From contig JACEFZ010027749.1 in assembly GCA_014155875.1 (NCBI GenBank), positions 89,501-153,500 on the forward strand: a DNA stretch of 64,000 bases. Reading direction: 5' to 3'. Positions 31,217-41,860 of this stretch are shown in pieces. The translations under genes and the position numbers were made by a program. Position 1 is the stretch's first letter. Each line of letters begins with the position of its first letter. This DNA comes from Cepaea nemoralis (taxonomy: Eukaryota; Mollusca; Gastropoda; Stylommatophora; Helicidae). The notes beneath the pieces were generated by a model that had not been told where the DNA came from, made no database searches, and saw nothing but the letters and a program-made list of their open reading frames with translations.

Positions 31217-31221
<5 letters not shown>

Positions 31222-31256
<35 letters not shown>
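31222..31256. repeat. (GA)n microsatellite
   Basis: About 17 GA units. The flanks 31030-31325 hold no recognised gene. Confidence 0.9.
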
Positions 31257-31260
<4 letters not shown>

Positions 31261-31325
31261 ATCATTTTGGACACAGAAAGACTTTTATACTTGGACATTA
31301 TCCAAATCACATTTACGCAAAATGA

Positions 31326-32757
31326 ATGTCTGCAAGATACACGAGAAAAGCTGCCAATTTGACTACCCGAGGTCAAGTAAAAAATAATGTTATCAGACAG
31401 ACAGTGGGATCAACATCTTGTGACATACTGAAAGGCAGAGGATCTAATGCACGTGTCAAACTCAAGGTCCGCGGGCCACATCAGGCCCGGCGTACAATCA
31501 TAATCAGGCCCGAGAGGTCTCAACCGGCGTGCAAATATATTCGGCCCGAGAGAGAATTTTAGTCAAAAATATTTTTAATGACCACGATGTAAAGTGCAAA
31601 TCAAATTCCCTAATCAGCAGTCTTGTCGAATGATAGGATATCTGAGAGCGTTCTCGCTTGATCAGAATAAGCGAAAATAAAAGAATGGATGTTCGTCGTT
31701 ATAGTGACCTAGCAACGTTCAGTTGCTCGTTTTGGATTGGTGCATCAGAAATGAAAATAGTGTAGTGCCCGGATATTACATCACCTTTTCCCGCTACGGC
31801 TAACCTGATATTAATCCAGCGTCTGTCGGTAGATGCACAATCTTTTTTTTTTTTTTTTTACCCAAAGCTAGCCTTTAAAATGACCGATTGAAAAGATGAT
31901 TCTGACAACTGAGCCTTTAAAAGCCGCTGGGAGGCTGAATATATGTTTACTTATATTGGCGGTAAACCTGAATGTCTAATTTGTGGAGATAATGTGACTG
32001 TGATCAAACAATAATCAATATAATCTGAGACGGCACTACGAGACTAAACATCAAGACAGGTTAAACAGCCTGAATGCAGAGCAGAAGCTACAGAAGGTAG
32101 AAGAATTGAAGAGGCATCTAACATCACAGCAGATGTTTTTCACCAAAGCAAAATCATAAAGTGAAGCTGCTGTGAAAGCAAGTTTTATTGTGGCGGAGGA
32201 GATCGCAAAATCAGGCCGACCATTTACAGAAAGACAGTTTCTGAAGCGCTGCATTATGAAAGTGAGTGAAGTCTTGTGTTCAGACAAAAAGCTGATTTTT
32301 TGCAAAGGTAAGTCTTAGCAGAAATACGGTTGTGATCGGGTTTGTGAGATGGCCACTGATATGATTGTTGATCGGGTTTGTGAGATGGCCACTGATATGA
32401 AAGCACAGCTGATCGAAAAAGGCAAAGACGTTGTTGCATTCTCTCTTGCTGTAGATTAAAGTAATGACACGACTGACACAGCACAGCTCTTGTTTCTGCT
32501 TTAATTTTTATCAATGTTTAAAAAAGGTTTAATTTTCCGCTTATTGAATGTTTATCCTGTTCGGCCCACAACATTACGTGTCATTTGAGTTTTGGCCTGC
32601 TGAGCGATTGAGTTTGACACCCTGACTAATGGTTCGGTCAGCCATACGGTTAGAATGCAACACCATCAGTTACCAGCATGTCTGCTACACCAAAGAAGAT
32701 GTTTTACGAGTGGAAGATGATGATGGTGATTATGATTATTAATATGCTGCTAAAAGC
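31326..32757 (+). mobile_element. LINE C 3' part split by a hAT element
   Basis: 31326-31452 reads RKAANLTTRGQVKNNVIRQT then VGSTSCDILK, matching LINE C (AVNLTIRDQVRNATIRQTVG... at 52430-52500 on the minus strand). After the hAT relic, 32635-32730 resumes with GTTAGAATGCAACACCATCA and the GAT tail. Strongly decayed. Confidence 0.75.
31453..32626 (+). mobile_element. hAT transposase relic (GTF2IRD2/ZBED-like)
   Basis: Ends are imperfect inverted repeats with TGTCAAACTCAA near 31455-31467 and TTGAGTTTGACA near 32608-32619. The target site CTAATG is found on both sides (31446-31451 and 32628-32633), consistent with an 8-bp duplication with changes. Inside, frames give KPECLICGDN and LRHYETKHQ (BED zinc finger), EELKRHLTSQQMFFTKAKS, KASFIVAEEIAKSGRPFTER and VVAFSLAVD..NDTTDTAQ. 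These are the N-terminal half of the hAT transposases that gave rise to GTF2IRD2 and ZBED5. Stops, a 35-bp duplication (GATCGGGTTTGTGAGATGGC twice, near 32333 and 32370), and loss of the C-terminal half make it dead. Confidence 0.85.
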
Positions 32758-33285
32758 AACAGAGATGTGGTTCCTGAGACAATGTTGCGAATTCCTTGGA
32801 CTGCCAGAGTAATTAAAAACGACTGCCTGAAACAGGCTAATGGAATTAGAACATTATATACAAAAATAAGAAAGAGACAAACATCTTTCTTCGGTCATGT
32901 GATGAGAAAAGAGGCATTGCAGAACATCGTGACAACTGGAAAGATCACGGGGAAGAGAGGCAGAGGCAGACCAAGAGAAATGATGCTGGATGGATTAAGA
33001 CGGTGGCATGGAGGAATATCAGCAACAGAGTTTATGCTTTTAGTAGCATATTAATAATCATCATCATCATCTTCCAAACGTAAAAGATTTTCTTTGGTGT
33101 AGCGCACATGCTGGTAACTGATGGTGTTGCATTCTAACCGTATGGCTGACCGAACCATCAGTCAGGGGTGTCAAACTCAATCGCTCAGCGGGCCAAAACT
33201 CAAATCACACGTAAGGTTGCGGGCCGAGCAGGATAAAAATTCAATAAGCCGAAAATTAAACCTTTTTTAAACATTGGAGACGCAA
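32510..33285. repeat. Inverted duplication of hAT end plus LINE end
   Basis: 32510-32757 and 33033-33285 are inverted copies at roughly 85-90% identity. Each holds the hAT right end (TTGAGTTTGACACCC), the LINE C 3' end, its GAT tail and about 25 bp of flank (ATTATTAATATGCT). The spacer holds a LINE A-like fragment. Confidence 0.85.
32763..33030 (+). mobile_element. LINE A-related C-terminus between the inverted arms
   Basis: The plus-strand frame encodes MLRIPWTARVIKNDCLKQAN and FFGHVMRKEALQNIVTTGKI with GRGRPREMMLDGLRRWHGG. A sister family of LINE A, open for 95 codons. Confidence 0.8.
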
Positions 33286-33611
33286 GAACAGTAAAATAAT
33301 TTTTAATTACCGTCTATGTGTGGGAGCCAGAAGAGGGCGATAGAAAATTAATCTAAATATATATAGAAAGATCTAGTTTTCTCAGGTGGGTTAGGCTCCT
33401 TCGACGGCCTTTTGAAGACACGATTTGTAGCTCCCGAGCACGCTGAGTTGACGTTCATGTTGTATGAATGAGCCCTGAAAAGGACTTGCAACTATTAGGT
33501 TGAGACTTTCCTCCCGACCTGGCACCCAAGTATCATTCTCATTGGGGATGAACTACAGAGCTTTATGTTTTCGCTACAGTGGGGTGTGTAGTACCGGTAC
33601 TTGAGACTCAT

Positions 33612-34215
33612 GATTGATTGATTTACGAACCGACATCACAGCATTCCGGGCATTCCCATAAGCGCTTCGTCCCCATCCTCAGCAGTCAGCGAAGAGTTCC
33701 AACACCAATAGTTCCAGTAGCAATCTGATTATATGTCCGTCTCGCCTTTCCTCTGAGCGTCGAGCGTCAGCCAGATCCCCTCGTCACTCCTCGCTGCCTC
33801 ATTCTTGCCAGACTATGGTGGTCCATTTGCTTCTCCGAGGTGTACACGTGCTCCCACGAGGCTGCAACCACGTCTGCCTTGTCATGCATCAATACTCCAC
33901 CAAGTTTTGCAGAGCCAGCCAACCTGTCTGCCTGTTCATTCCCCAGCACACCGGCATGCCCCGAAGAAAAGATCCAGGTGATGCTTGTCACCCGTGACCT
34001 CCGAAGCGAAGCAAGCCACTCTGCACGAAGCCTGCCTGTCCTCACCCTCCTCAGCATGCTTTCTGAGTCAGTTACAATCACGATGTGTGTATGTATCGTG
34101 TTCTCCATCCAGCGGAAAGCTGCACTGACCGCCTCCACCTCCATTCTTAAGCTAGATGTTGTGGTATCATACGCCAGGATCTCCTGCACCAAACGTCGAC
34201 CATTAGTTCATTTTA
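33612..34215 (-). mobile_element. RNase H LINE 3' end with AATC tail
   Basis: The minus strand has SSLRMEVEAVSAAFRWME, IVTDSESMLRRVRTGRLRAE and WIFSSGHAGVLGNEQADRLA, so the catalytic Glu, Asp and GHAG..N..AD blocks are all kept here. The frame breaks after TRGSG at 33767 and the end with CPEC lies at 33640-33700. The tail is GATT repeats at 33612-33634. It is about 95% identical to 15440-16004. Confidence 0.85.
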
Positions 34216-34347
34216 AGGAGAAACTACGATTCTAGAAACATTAACTACACTCTTTAGGAGCAATATCGGGATCTTAGGGCATATCTCCATGGTGCGGTAT
34301 AGCCACAGGTTGAATTCTAGCTAATATTCCTTTAAAGAAAAGCTAGT

Positions 34348-34596
34348 TGCTTATTCTTTACAGGACGCAGGAGTCAACCCTACAATTTTTTGGCTGTTTG
34401 TAATTTCTTGGCAAGTTTACGTTCAGTGATTTCTTGGCAAGTTTACGTTCTATAATATTAACGATCGGCATTCATACCTTTGTATGGGAACCAACGTAAG
34501 GCGGTCTGCTTCCAAATCGGCCGCAACTGTTTCGAACGCAGGTGTGAGGGTTTACGAATTACAATCATAACCCCTTTGCCACAGAGCCGGTTTCTA
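34348..34596 (-). mobile_element. SINE B (B2), full length with internal duplication
   Basis: Minus strand: TTCTTTACAGGACGCAGGAG end, a short duplicated block (TTTCTTGGCAAGTTTACGTT twice), reverse B box TTTCGAACGC, and head ending CACAGAGCCGGT. No target duplication was seen. The sequence 34597-34913 around it shows a repeated TCTAGAAC..TAACTAGACTCTT block but no gene. Confidence 0.75.
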
Positions 34597-34911
34597 GAAC
34601 CAACTAGACTCTTTATGAACTTTAACTAGAATTCAATCTGTGGGTATGCAGCACCATGGAGATATGTCCCAAAATTTTGATCTTGTGCAGTACCGAAACT
34701 TAAGGCTGAGCTTAAGCTTAAGTCTTAAGCTTCACGCTGTGAATAAACATACGATTCTAGGAACATTAACTAGACTCTTCATGAACATTAGATATAGTGC
34801 AATCTGTTGAGATGCCGCACTACGGAGAATTACCTCAAGTTCATGGTCAGTCCAGGTCGGGGCCTCCCGGACTGAATTAGGCGTGATACCGGCGCCCATA
34901 ACACAAGCTGA

Positions 34912-34913
<2 letters not shown>

Positions 34914-34942
<29 letters not shown>

Positions 34943-35002
34943 TCTTCTTCTTCTTCTTCTTCTTCTTCTTCTTCTTCTTCTTCTTCTTCTTCTTCTTCTT
35001 CT
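34914..35002. repeat. (TGC)n(TTC)n microsatellite at a LINE tail
   Basis: A TGC/CTG run (34914-34941) joined to a TTC/GAA run (34942-35002). The GAA part starts exactly at the 3' end of the LINE on its right. Confidence 0.9.
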
Positions 35003-35518
35003 TTCGTTCGCTTGAAATTTGTCTATAACAGCAGTGCTGTCTCTTGTATGGACTTCACTGTCTTTTTTTAGTTCATTCAGCGGTCCATATAGCTTAACTT
35101 CCACTGTTGTGTCTCCAGACCAGAAGGTTTGCCTATATTTGTAATATTTCGGGTAGTCTTGGAATATGTGTTCTGCTGTATGCGACGCCAATCCACATGC
35201 GCACATGGCTGATACGCCATTTTTGAATTTTGTATACATGTGGTTGCGTAATCTGTTGTGTCCTGTTCTGAGGCGCAGAATAATTACTTGTTCTGGTCTG
35301 TCCTTAACGTGGTAGTCGTCTTGAGCAGGATTTGGTGACTTTCTGGCGGATTTAATCATTCTTTTCTGTTGGTGGTATATAACGGGTACATCAGGTTGTT
35401 CTTCTATTGCTCATTTCTTAGCCAATCGATCATCTCTCTTGTTTCCGGGTACTCCACGGTGACATGGCTTCCACTGTATGGTGACCTTACATTGGCTGCC
35501 AAGTTCAGAAAATAGTGT
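35003..35518 (-). mobile_element. RNase H end and C-terminal domain, I/Jockey-like LINE
   Basis: The minus strand gives KVTIQWKPCHRGVPGNKRDD then RLAKK (last RNase H block), a stop, then DRPEQVIILRLRTGHNRLRN, MYTKFKNGVSAMCACGLASH, TAEHIFQDYPKYYKYRQTF and the end at FQANERR, which enters the GAA run. A 160-codon frame remains open. The 5' side is cut by the MITE at 35524. Confidence 0.85.
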
Positions 35519-35523
35519 CCGTA

Positions 35524-35921
35524 CCTTGTTTCCCCGAAAAAAAAAAATGACCGAGTCTTATATTAATTTTTGCTTTAAAATATGCACTAGGGCTTATATT
35601 CGGGGGATGTTTTATATTTTTTAAAATTTCATATACAAAACTCTACATTTATTCATGCACAACATTCTACATTTATTCAAATACAGTCGTGTCACCTTCT
35701 TATTTAACACGAGTGATGTATTAAATTATGAACAACGTACGTTCTTATCAAGTGCGCACCAGTGGCGACCGTACTCCAACTGGCCATTCGGCAACAAGTC
35801 TCTCATTCTAGCTGACGATCTTAACTGGGGCTTATTTTAGGGGTAGGTCTCATATTAAAAATATCCTGAAAATCGTGCTAGAGCTTATTATAGGGTATGT
35901 CTTATTTTCGGGGAAACACGG
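35524..35921. mobile_element. TA-flanked MITE with CCCCGAAAAT-type ends
   Basis: The ends are CCTTGTTTCCCCGAAAA and, on the right, the complement of CCGTGTTTCCCCGAAAATAA, with TA on both sides (35522-35523 and 35922-35923). Inner blocks (GTCTTATATTAATTTTTGCT and its relatives) continue the symmetry for about 100 bp. I remember very similar repeats from other animal genomes, but cannot name the family from memory. Confidence 0.7.
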
Positions 35922-35997
35922 TAGTACTGGTAATTTCTCGGAAAGAGCACCTCAAGATAAAGTACGCTAAAAAGTAATAATACTGTAACCTACCGTG

Positions 35998-36182
35998 CTT
36001 GTGGTAATAAGCGACTAAAGAGGGTTTGTGTGACACTGGCTACATCTTCCGGTATAAAACTAACTGCAAAATCCAACCATTCATGACTAGGTCTACAAAG
36101 GGCTTGGTGTTAGTTGCTTGGGGTGGGGGATGGAGCGGGGCTATTCTCCAATGGGATATAAAAGGCAGGAGAAGAAGAAGAG
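35998..36182 (+). repeat. Short retroposon E with GAAGAAGAAG end, copy 1
   Basis: It starts near GTGGTAATAAGCGACTAAAG and ends AAAGGCAGGAGAAGAAGAAG. The same start and end, with a similar length, occur at 62345-62526; the start alone occurs near 4180. It may also be a 5' leader of the ORF1 element that follows; the copy at 62345 without ORF1 favours an independent retroposon. Confidence 0.5.
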
Positions 36183-37571
36183 CTTCATCTTATAATATCA
36201 GTCCATTACCCCATATGGACAACAGTCACCTTTGGTTTAATAGGAATGTGCGGGTAAAACCGTGGGCAGCTGCTTTTGCGGCTGACTCAATCACAGGACT
36301 AGCAATCTGAGCCGGTGATGGACCCTAACTATAACTTCTCCTTGACGTTGAACGTGGTAGGGTTAATGGTGAAATCGAATACGCTTCTTCTCACGGCTCT
36401 ATTGTGAAGCAGATCGCAATCAGATAGTGCAGAGGAAGCCTCGCATTTAAAGTGCCACGAAGATACATGAAATGTATGCAGTCAGGAAGAAGAAGGCAGA
36501 GGCGAAGAAGGCCGCTGTGACTTCTGAGCCCATTTCTACACAAATATTCTATTCCTACACAAGCCGAAGCCGTTCCCGTCGCTGAAGAGACTACAACTGA
36601 AGCCAGCAGTAGCCGAGAAGTTCACAACACCAAAGAGATGCAGCCAAGCAGGTCACCAAAGACCTCCACGCAGGAGGAAACCAAAACTGAGGCCTTCACT
36701 GGCAAAATACTGCTGAAACAAATCAGTGTTGGGGAAGCCAAACTATCGGCGCTACCAAAAGACAAGATGCTGAGTCTGTTGGAAAACGAGCTAGGAAGAA
36801 ACAGCATCGATCAACTGCGCAAGATACATATGGAGTAGTTGTCTCCATAATAAGACAACTCAAAGACTACAGCACTTATGCAGAAGTTAGCACAACAAGA
36901 GAAAACAGTCATCAAGCTTCCCCACGGCATCTTAGTGGAAGCCACACGACACTGCACAAGCAAACGATGCATCAAACGAGTAAAGACCCATCTCATCAAC
37001 GATCAGATCAGAGAGATGATGTCGAGGGAGAACTGGACACTCAAGTTCACCAGTGCTGAGAGGATCATCGGCATGAAAAACATCCCCTTCACAGCCACCA
37101 TCATTACAACGGGGCACCGAGTGATCCCTCAAATCATTAGACGGAACAAGAAAGATCAAGCTCCAGAGTACTGCATACCTAGAGTGCTGTAGTGCTCCAG
37201 ATGCCAGAAGTTTTGGCACACCCGTTCCACCTGCAAAAATGAGTTGAAGGTATGCAGATACTGCTCTGGGCCCCATCCATTCAGTCAGTGCCCTCAAGTA
37301 AAGATCGACACGGACTTCAGGAGACCTAACCCAAACAGAAAGTGCGCCAACTGCTTCGGCAACCACGACGCCAGGTACCTCGGCTACCCCTGCCACCAAG
37401 ACAGCAAAGAAGCACTGAAGATCGCCATCAAAACTAATCTGCTCTATAAAGAGGCGAGGAGGCAGTACGAGGCGACCACACGACTTACAAAAGGCGACAG
37501 AGCGCAATTGGAAGGCCAACTGGAAGACCTGAGATGAAAATTCAACAGCTTGGAGGAAAATAGAGACAAGA

Positions 37572-37689
<118 letters not shown>

Positions 37690-39599
37690 CAATTCCAATT
37701 TTTCAAAACAAAAATTCCAAATTGGGCCTCGTTCAACCTGCCTTTTCAGCTGCGGTTATTGTTGAGGTCCGTGGTTTTTGTGGGTTCATTCACCCTAATT
37801 CTTGTCTTGTGCGCTCATACGAGTGAGTCCTATCTCGGACTGGTTATGTTGGTTTGTGTCTGTGACGTCAGCTGGAGGTTGGTCGGCGGCTATCCTGTGT
37901 GCTCGTCTTCTCTTGTTGTTTTCTTTGTTGGTGCAGGCTTCTGGCTCGTCTGGCTTGGCTGGGTGCAGTCCTTATAAGAACTTTTTATTTGGTATTTTTG
38001 CCTCCTTTTTTTATGTATTGCCTGTAGAAGCTTTTCAATGCGATTTTCCTCCTTGCGCCTTTTTTCACTTTCGCGTTTGAGTTCTTGCTGTCTTTCGATT
38101 GCTTCCTCCGTGGTCAGCCATGGGACGGCCTCTCCGTCATCTATATAGTACTCGAGTTCGGCCTCATAGTCATAGAGTATCTCCGGGTAATCTATCGGTT
38201 TCCCCCTGAGTTTCTTGGGCATCTTCTTTCCTTTTTCTTCCTGTCTCCTTATGTATTCCTCGTACCTGAGTCCCTCTTGCCTTGCCCGTTTCTTTGCCAC
38301 TTCTACGCACTCCTCCAATTCCTCCAAGGTAGGTTCCTCTGTAGGCCACTTCATGCCGTCGTCAGGGTCCTCATCTTGTCTTTCTTCGGCTGTCTGGCGA
38401 GATATTGGTTTCTCCTTGTCGGCCTCGGGCGTCGCGGTTGGGCTGCTGGCTGTAGCTTGCGGTTCAAGCTCGGTCTCTTGGTTTTCATCTTGCGGTTTCT
38501 CTGTGGTTTCTTGTATGGCTTCTGTTGGTTTGTTTTGGAAAAGTTCCATTTCAGCTTTTTGTAGTTCTCGCTCTGATTTAATGGTTTGTAGGATTTCTTC
38601 GTTCTCCTTCTTTATCAGTGCCATGTGTTCCATTTCTTGCTTGATGTTTTGATAGATCTCCTTTATTTCCACCAGTAGTTTCTCGTTAACGCTTTTCGGA
38701 GTCGGAGTCAGAAGTACCTTGACTTGTTTCTTCAAATCGTCTATCTGCTTTTGCAGTTGATCTCTTTCAGCTTGTGCTATACCCGTGGCTGTCTCGCCCC
38801 TCCGCATTGCTTCCTTGAATGGTGTCTTTGTGGTAATTGCGATCTTTAAGGCGTCTCTGTGTCGTTGCAGGTACGGACAGCCCAAGTATCTAGCTCCATG
38901 CTTGCCCAGGCAGTTGGCGCACTTTCGTTTGTTGTTGGGTGTTCTGAAGTCCGTGTCCAGCTTGGCCAGCGGACACTCCTTGAAGGCGTGGTGATCGGCG
39001 CAGTACCGGCAGATTTCCGTCTTACTGCGACATGCTGCTCTGCTGTGGCCGGCCCTCTGACATCTGGAACATTGGGTGATCCTTGGGATGAATCTCTCTG
39101 GCTGCTGCGTTCTCTTGTTGATTGATACTGTGATCGGCATCTCGCTGCCCTCTGTCGTCACCAACGGCAAGGTAGTAGGAATCTTGGAGTAGGTGAGGAG
39201 CCGCTCCGCCTTCAAGAATCGGATGGTTAGATTCTCTTCTCGAAGCTGCTTCATGATTTCTTCATCTGATAGCTCCACTTGGATACGCTTGACAACCCAC
39301 TTGTCGGTGAGTCGGTGTTTCCGACTCTGGTGTCTTTCTCCTCTCTCTGCTTCTCAGTAGGTTTGGCTCTTGTCTGTGGTGGACTGTCGACGGTCTCCCT
39401 CGTGGTGGCTTCAGTAGTCGCTGTAGTTTAGGTTCTTTGTTACAGCTTGCAGTCAAGCTATCCACGTTCTTCTTCTTGTCGGCTCCTACGCTGTATATCT
39501 TGGTTGCCACGAGTCTTTTGGTGTTCTTGCCACGTGCCATCCCCCCTCCCCCCCCCCGTATAAGGCTTCTTGACTTGTTCAGGTGACTTGTCTTGACAA
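37690..39599 (-). mobile_element. Opposed ORF1 element inside the first
   Basis: Between the TA runs lies a minus-strand unit: a leader with a long C/G run (39539-39558), ORF1 (39540 to 37890) and about 200 bp of 3' sequence. No RT, endonuclease or ORF2 sequence is present. It looks like an inserted ORF1-only copy, either 3'-deleted or a non-autonomous derivative. Confidence 0.6.
37890..39278 (-). CDS. Gag-like zinc-knuckle ORF1 protein of a LINE, 462 codons open
   Basis: One uninterrupted frame. Order: an RRM-like or linker part (NLTIRFLKAERLLTYSKIPT), three knuckles CSRCQRAGHSRAAC (about residue 70), CRYCADHHAFKEC and CANCLGKHGARYLGC, a coiled coil (QLQKQIDDLKKQVKVLL; later IKSERELQKAEMELF), an acidic, Pro/Glu-rich stretch, then a basic tail (KRESEKRRKEENRIEKLLQA). 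The natural start is probably upstream at 39540 (MARGKNTKRLVATKIYS) with one frameshift near 39270-39300, where DKWVVKRIQVELSDEE is read in two frames. It belongs to ORF1 of I/Jockey-group elements, RNA-binding proteins. The near-intact frame implies young age or preserved function. Confidence 0.8.
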   Translation of the reverse strand: MELSDEEIMKQLREENLTIRFLKAERLLTYSKIPTTLPLVTTEGSEMPITVSINKRTQQPERFIPRITQCSRCQRAGHSRAACRSKTEICRYCADHHAFKECPLAKLDTDFRTPNNKRKCANCLGKHGARYLGCPYLQRHRDALKIAITTKTPFKEAMRRGETATGIAQAERDQLQKQIDDLKKQVKVLLTPTPKSVNEKLLVEIKEIYQNIKQEMEHMALIKKENEEILQTIKSERELQKAEMELFQNKPTEAIQETTEKPQDENQETELEPQATASSPTATPEADKEKPISRQTAEERQDEDPDDGMKWPTEEPTLEELEECVEVAKKRARQEGLRYEEYIRRQEEKGKKMPKKLRGKPIDYPEILYDYEAELEYYIDDGEAVPWLTTEEAIERQQELKRESEKRRKEENRIEKLLQAIHKKRRQKYQIKSSYKDCTQPSQTSQKPAPTKKTTREDEHTG

Positions 39600-39922
39600 G
39601 ATATATATATATATATTGCCAGAACTGCTAAAAGCCGAAAGGGAACTGACCCAGAGCAAACAAGCAAAAGCCATGCGAAAGGAACACAGAGGAGCCGTAA
39701 GCTGGAGCCAAACCAAAACCCAATATGAAACCTCAAGCCAAAGCCAGCAGCCCACACACTAGATCCAAGAAATACAAGATGAAATCAACTGATTACCTGA
39801 CATCTGAAGAAAACCTAGATGAGGATTTCGATAGTGAATTCGAAAAAAGGAAAAAAAAAGTTTCGCCTCTCAGGCGAGGAAGATGAAGCCGCTAAAGCAC
39901 ACAGAGAGAGGATGGAAGCAAT

Positions 39923-40186
39923 CCATCCATCATGTGCCATGCATCAAAGCGTGAGCGGTCATGATTCGCCATTTCTCTCGATCACCAGAGTCGTGGATCA
40001 GCTCAGTGTTCTTGTCTCGACCATGCCATGTGGTTAAGCCATCCAGGTATTTACTTCTCAGTCTTCCCCTCGGTCTGTTCCCTTCGATCTTGCCAGTTGT
40101 CACCAAGTTCTCCAAATCATTTCTTCTCATAACATGTCCAAAAAATTTTGACTGTCAACGTCTAATTTCTCTAATCACTTTGCGAT
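39923..40186 (-). mobile_element. LINE A 3' fragment with target duplication
   Basis: A 264-bp LINE A end (GHVMRRNDLENLVTTGKIEG on the minus strand) with 3' junction at CCATCCATCATGTGCCATGC. ATGGAAGCAAT at 39912-39922 and 40187-40197 is a perfect duplication of ORF1 element sequence. Confidence 0.9.
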
Positions 40187-40517
40187 ATGGAAGCAATGGG
40201 CAAGCGTTTTGCTGACTTCGATGAGATGGTAAGGCATTGAAAGTCTAGCCAACAAATCAAATATAGAGTTCATATAAGGATTGCACCCAACCAGAACAGA
40301 CGAGACAGGAGCCAACACCGACAAAAGGAACTGCATGAGACGAACACAAAGGATAGTCCGCCAGCTAAAACACCAGCTGACGTCACAGGCATAAACGCTT
40401 CAACATCGAAAAGCCAGCTAACACAGTCGAAGAAAACGAGACAAACTTAATCCGCACACAGAGGCTGGTTGAACGTGGTGAATAGTTTTTGTTGTTTTCT
40501 ACAAATCTGAATCGGAA

Positions 40518-40662
40518 GAAGAAGAAGAAGAAAAAGAAGAAGAAGAAGAAGAAGAAGAAGAAGAAGAAGAAGAAGGAGGTAGAGGAGGAGGAGGAGGGGA
40601 GGAGGAGGAGGGGAGGAGAAGAAGAACAAGAAGAAGAAGAAGAACAAGAACAAGAAGAAGAA
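40518..40662. repeat. (GAA)n/(GGA)n imperfect microsatellite
   Basis: GAA-rich purine run with GGAGGAGG patches and AAC interruptions. It follows the 3' end of the plus-strand ORF1 element region, as GAA runs do after other LINE ends here. Confidence 0.85.
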
Positions 40663-41200
40663 GTCTAGCCGATCAAACCGGTTTTGTTATTTCTTGTACA
40701 AGTATGGTATGTGTCGTTTATCATACACTGTCAACGCATGTCTACCAAAGACACTGGGGGAATTCCCGATAGCAAACAATATAAACACTTTCGTGTGTAT
40801 TCTTCGTATTCGTACACACCAAAGAAAGCTGAGGTCAACTTGATTGGTACTCATACAAAGATGCGGGGAAGTAGAGGATTTTTAGCAAACAGATTAAATA
40901 AAACATAAACATTAACACGCATTAGTGGGCCGCACAGGTGTTTCCAAGGCACCAGGGTCAGGTTCTATACTGACCAAGACCTACTAACACAGTGGTTCTC
41001 AACCGGTGGGGGATCCCCCCACCCCCACCCCACCCCGGGGAAATTTTAGGGTTTCCGGGGGGGGGGGGGGTTAAGATTATTTCAAGATCGCGTTGATACA
41101 AGAACCGATTACTTGATATTGTTTTTCCCTTCATACTTTATGGTTCTGTACGTCTCACCCATCTGAAATTCATTTTATAAAGTAAGTAGACCCTTAAATC

Positions 41201-41334
41201 ACGTGTCATGTAGATGTCTAGACTTGTTTTAGTATGTGCTATTAAATTTAGCTTCCATTATTATGTATACATAATAATGAAAGCTAAATTTAATAGCACA
41301 TACTAAAACAAGTCTAGACATCTACATAACACGT
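41201..41334. repeat. Near-perfect 67-bp inverted repeat
   Basis: The arms 41201-41267 and 41268-41334 meet at ATGTA|TACAT without a loop and differ at only two positions. It could extrude a cruciform or fold as RNA. It lies inside the hAT element. Confidence 0.9.
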
Positions 41335-41664
41335 CTGTGTAAAAGCGGGGGGGGGGTGGGGATTTTTAGGGTGGAAATACGAAAGGGGCGGGGGGTTGTC
41401 GCTTGTTTTCCCGGGAGAGAGTTGGAATCAACAAGCACATCTTCAAACTTATTATCTGTTGGGATTATTGACTGACTTTTGTCTACACCCCTCCCTTCTG
41501 TCTTCCCTTCCATATATCTATTTCTTTCACTCTCTCTGTTATTCTCTCAACACATACTCAGACAACAGTTCCTTTCAACAATAAATAAAAGATTTATTAA
41601 GAAAAACTATGTCTGGTGTATGTATGGACTGTGTATATGTAGTTGGTATTGTCTGCTAGTGTGA

Positions 41665-41860
41665 ATGCAAGATAGGACGGTTGATCTCGTATGTGCATTA
41701 GTTCTTCTCGTCTTTTCTGTCAGCCAAAACACAGGACTGCACACACAGAAATGGAGTGATCTCACCATGAATGATCTCCTCCTGCTTGAGTCGGGAATTA
41801 ATCCAATTCTTGAAGAAAACAACTGTTCAATGTCTTATCACCAGAAAATAATCCGATTTG
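41665..41860 (+). CDS. Possible exon with signal-peptide-like start, in hAT cargo
   Basis: ATG 41665 opens MQDRTVDLVCALVLLVFSVS, a charged start then a 13-residue hydrophobic run with a small-residue end, like a signal peptide. WSDLTMNDLLLLESGINPIL follows, and the frame reaches RFG|GTAAGTCA at 41861, a consensus donor. No acceptor partner was identified. It may be captured host sequence or chance. Confidence 0.25.
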
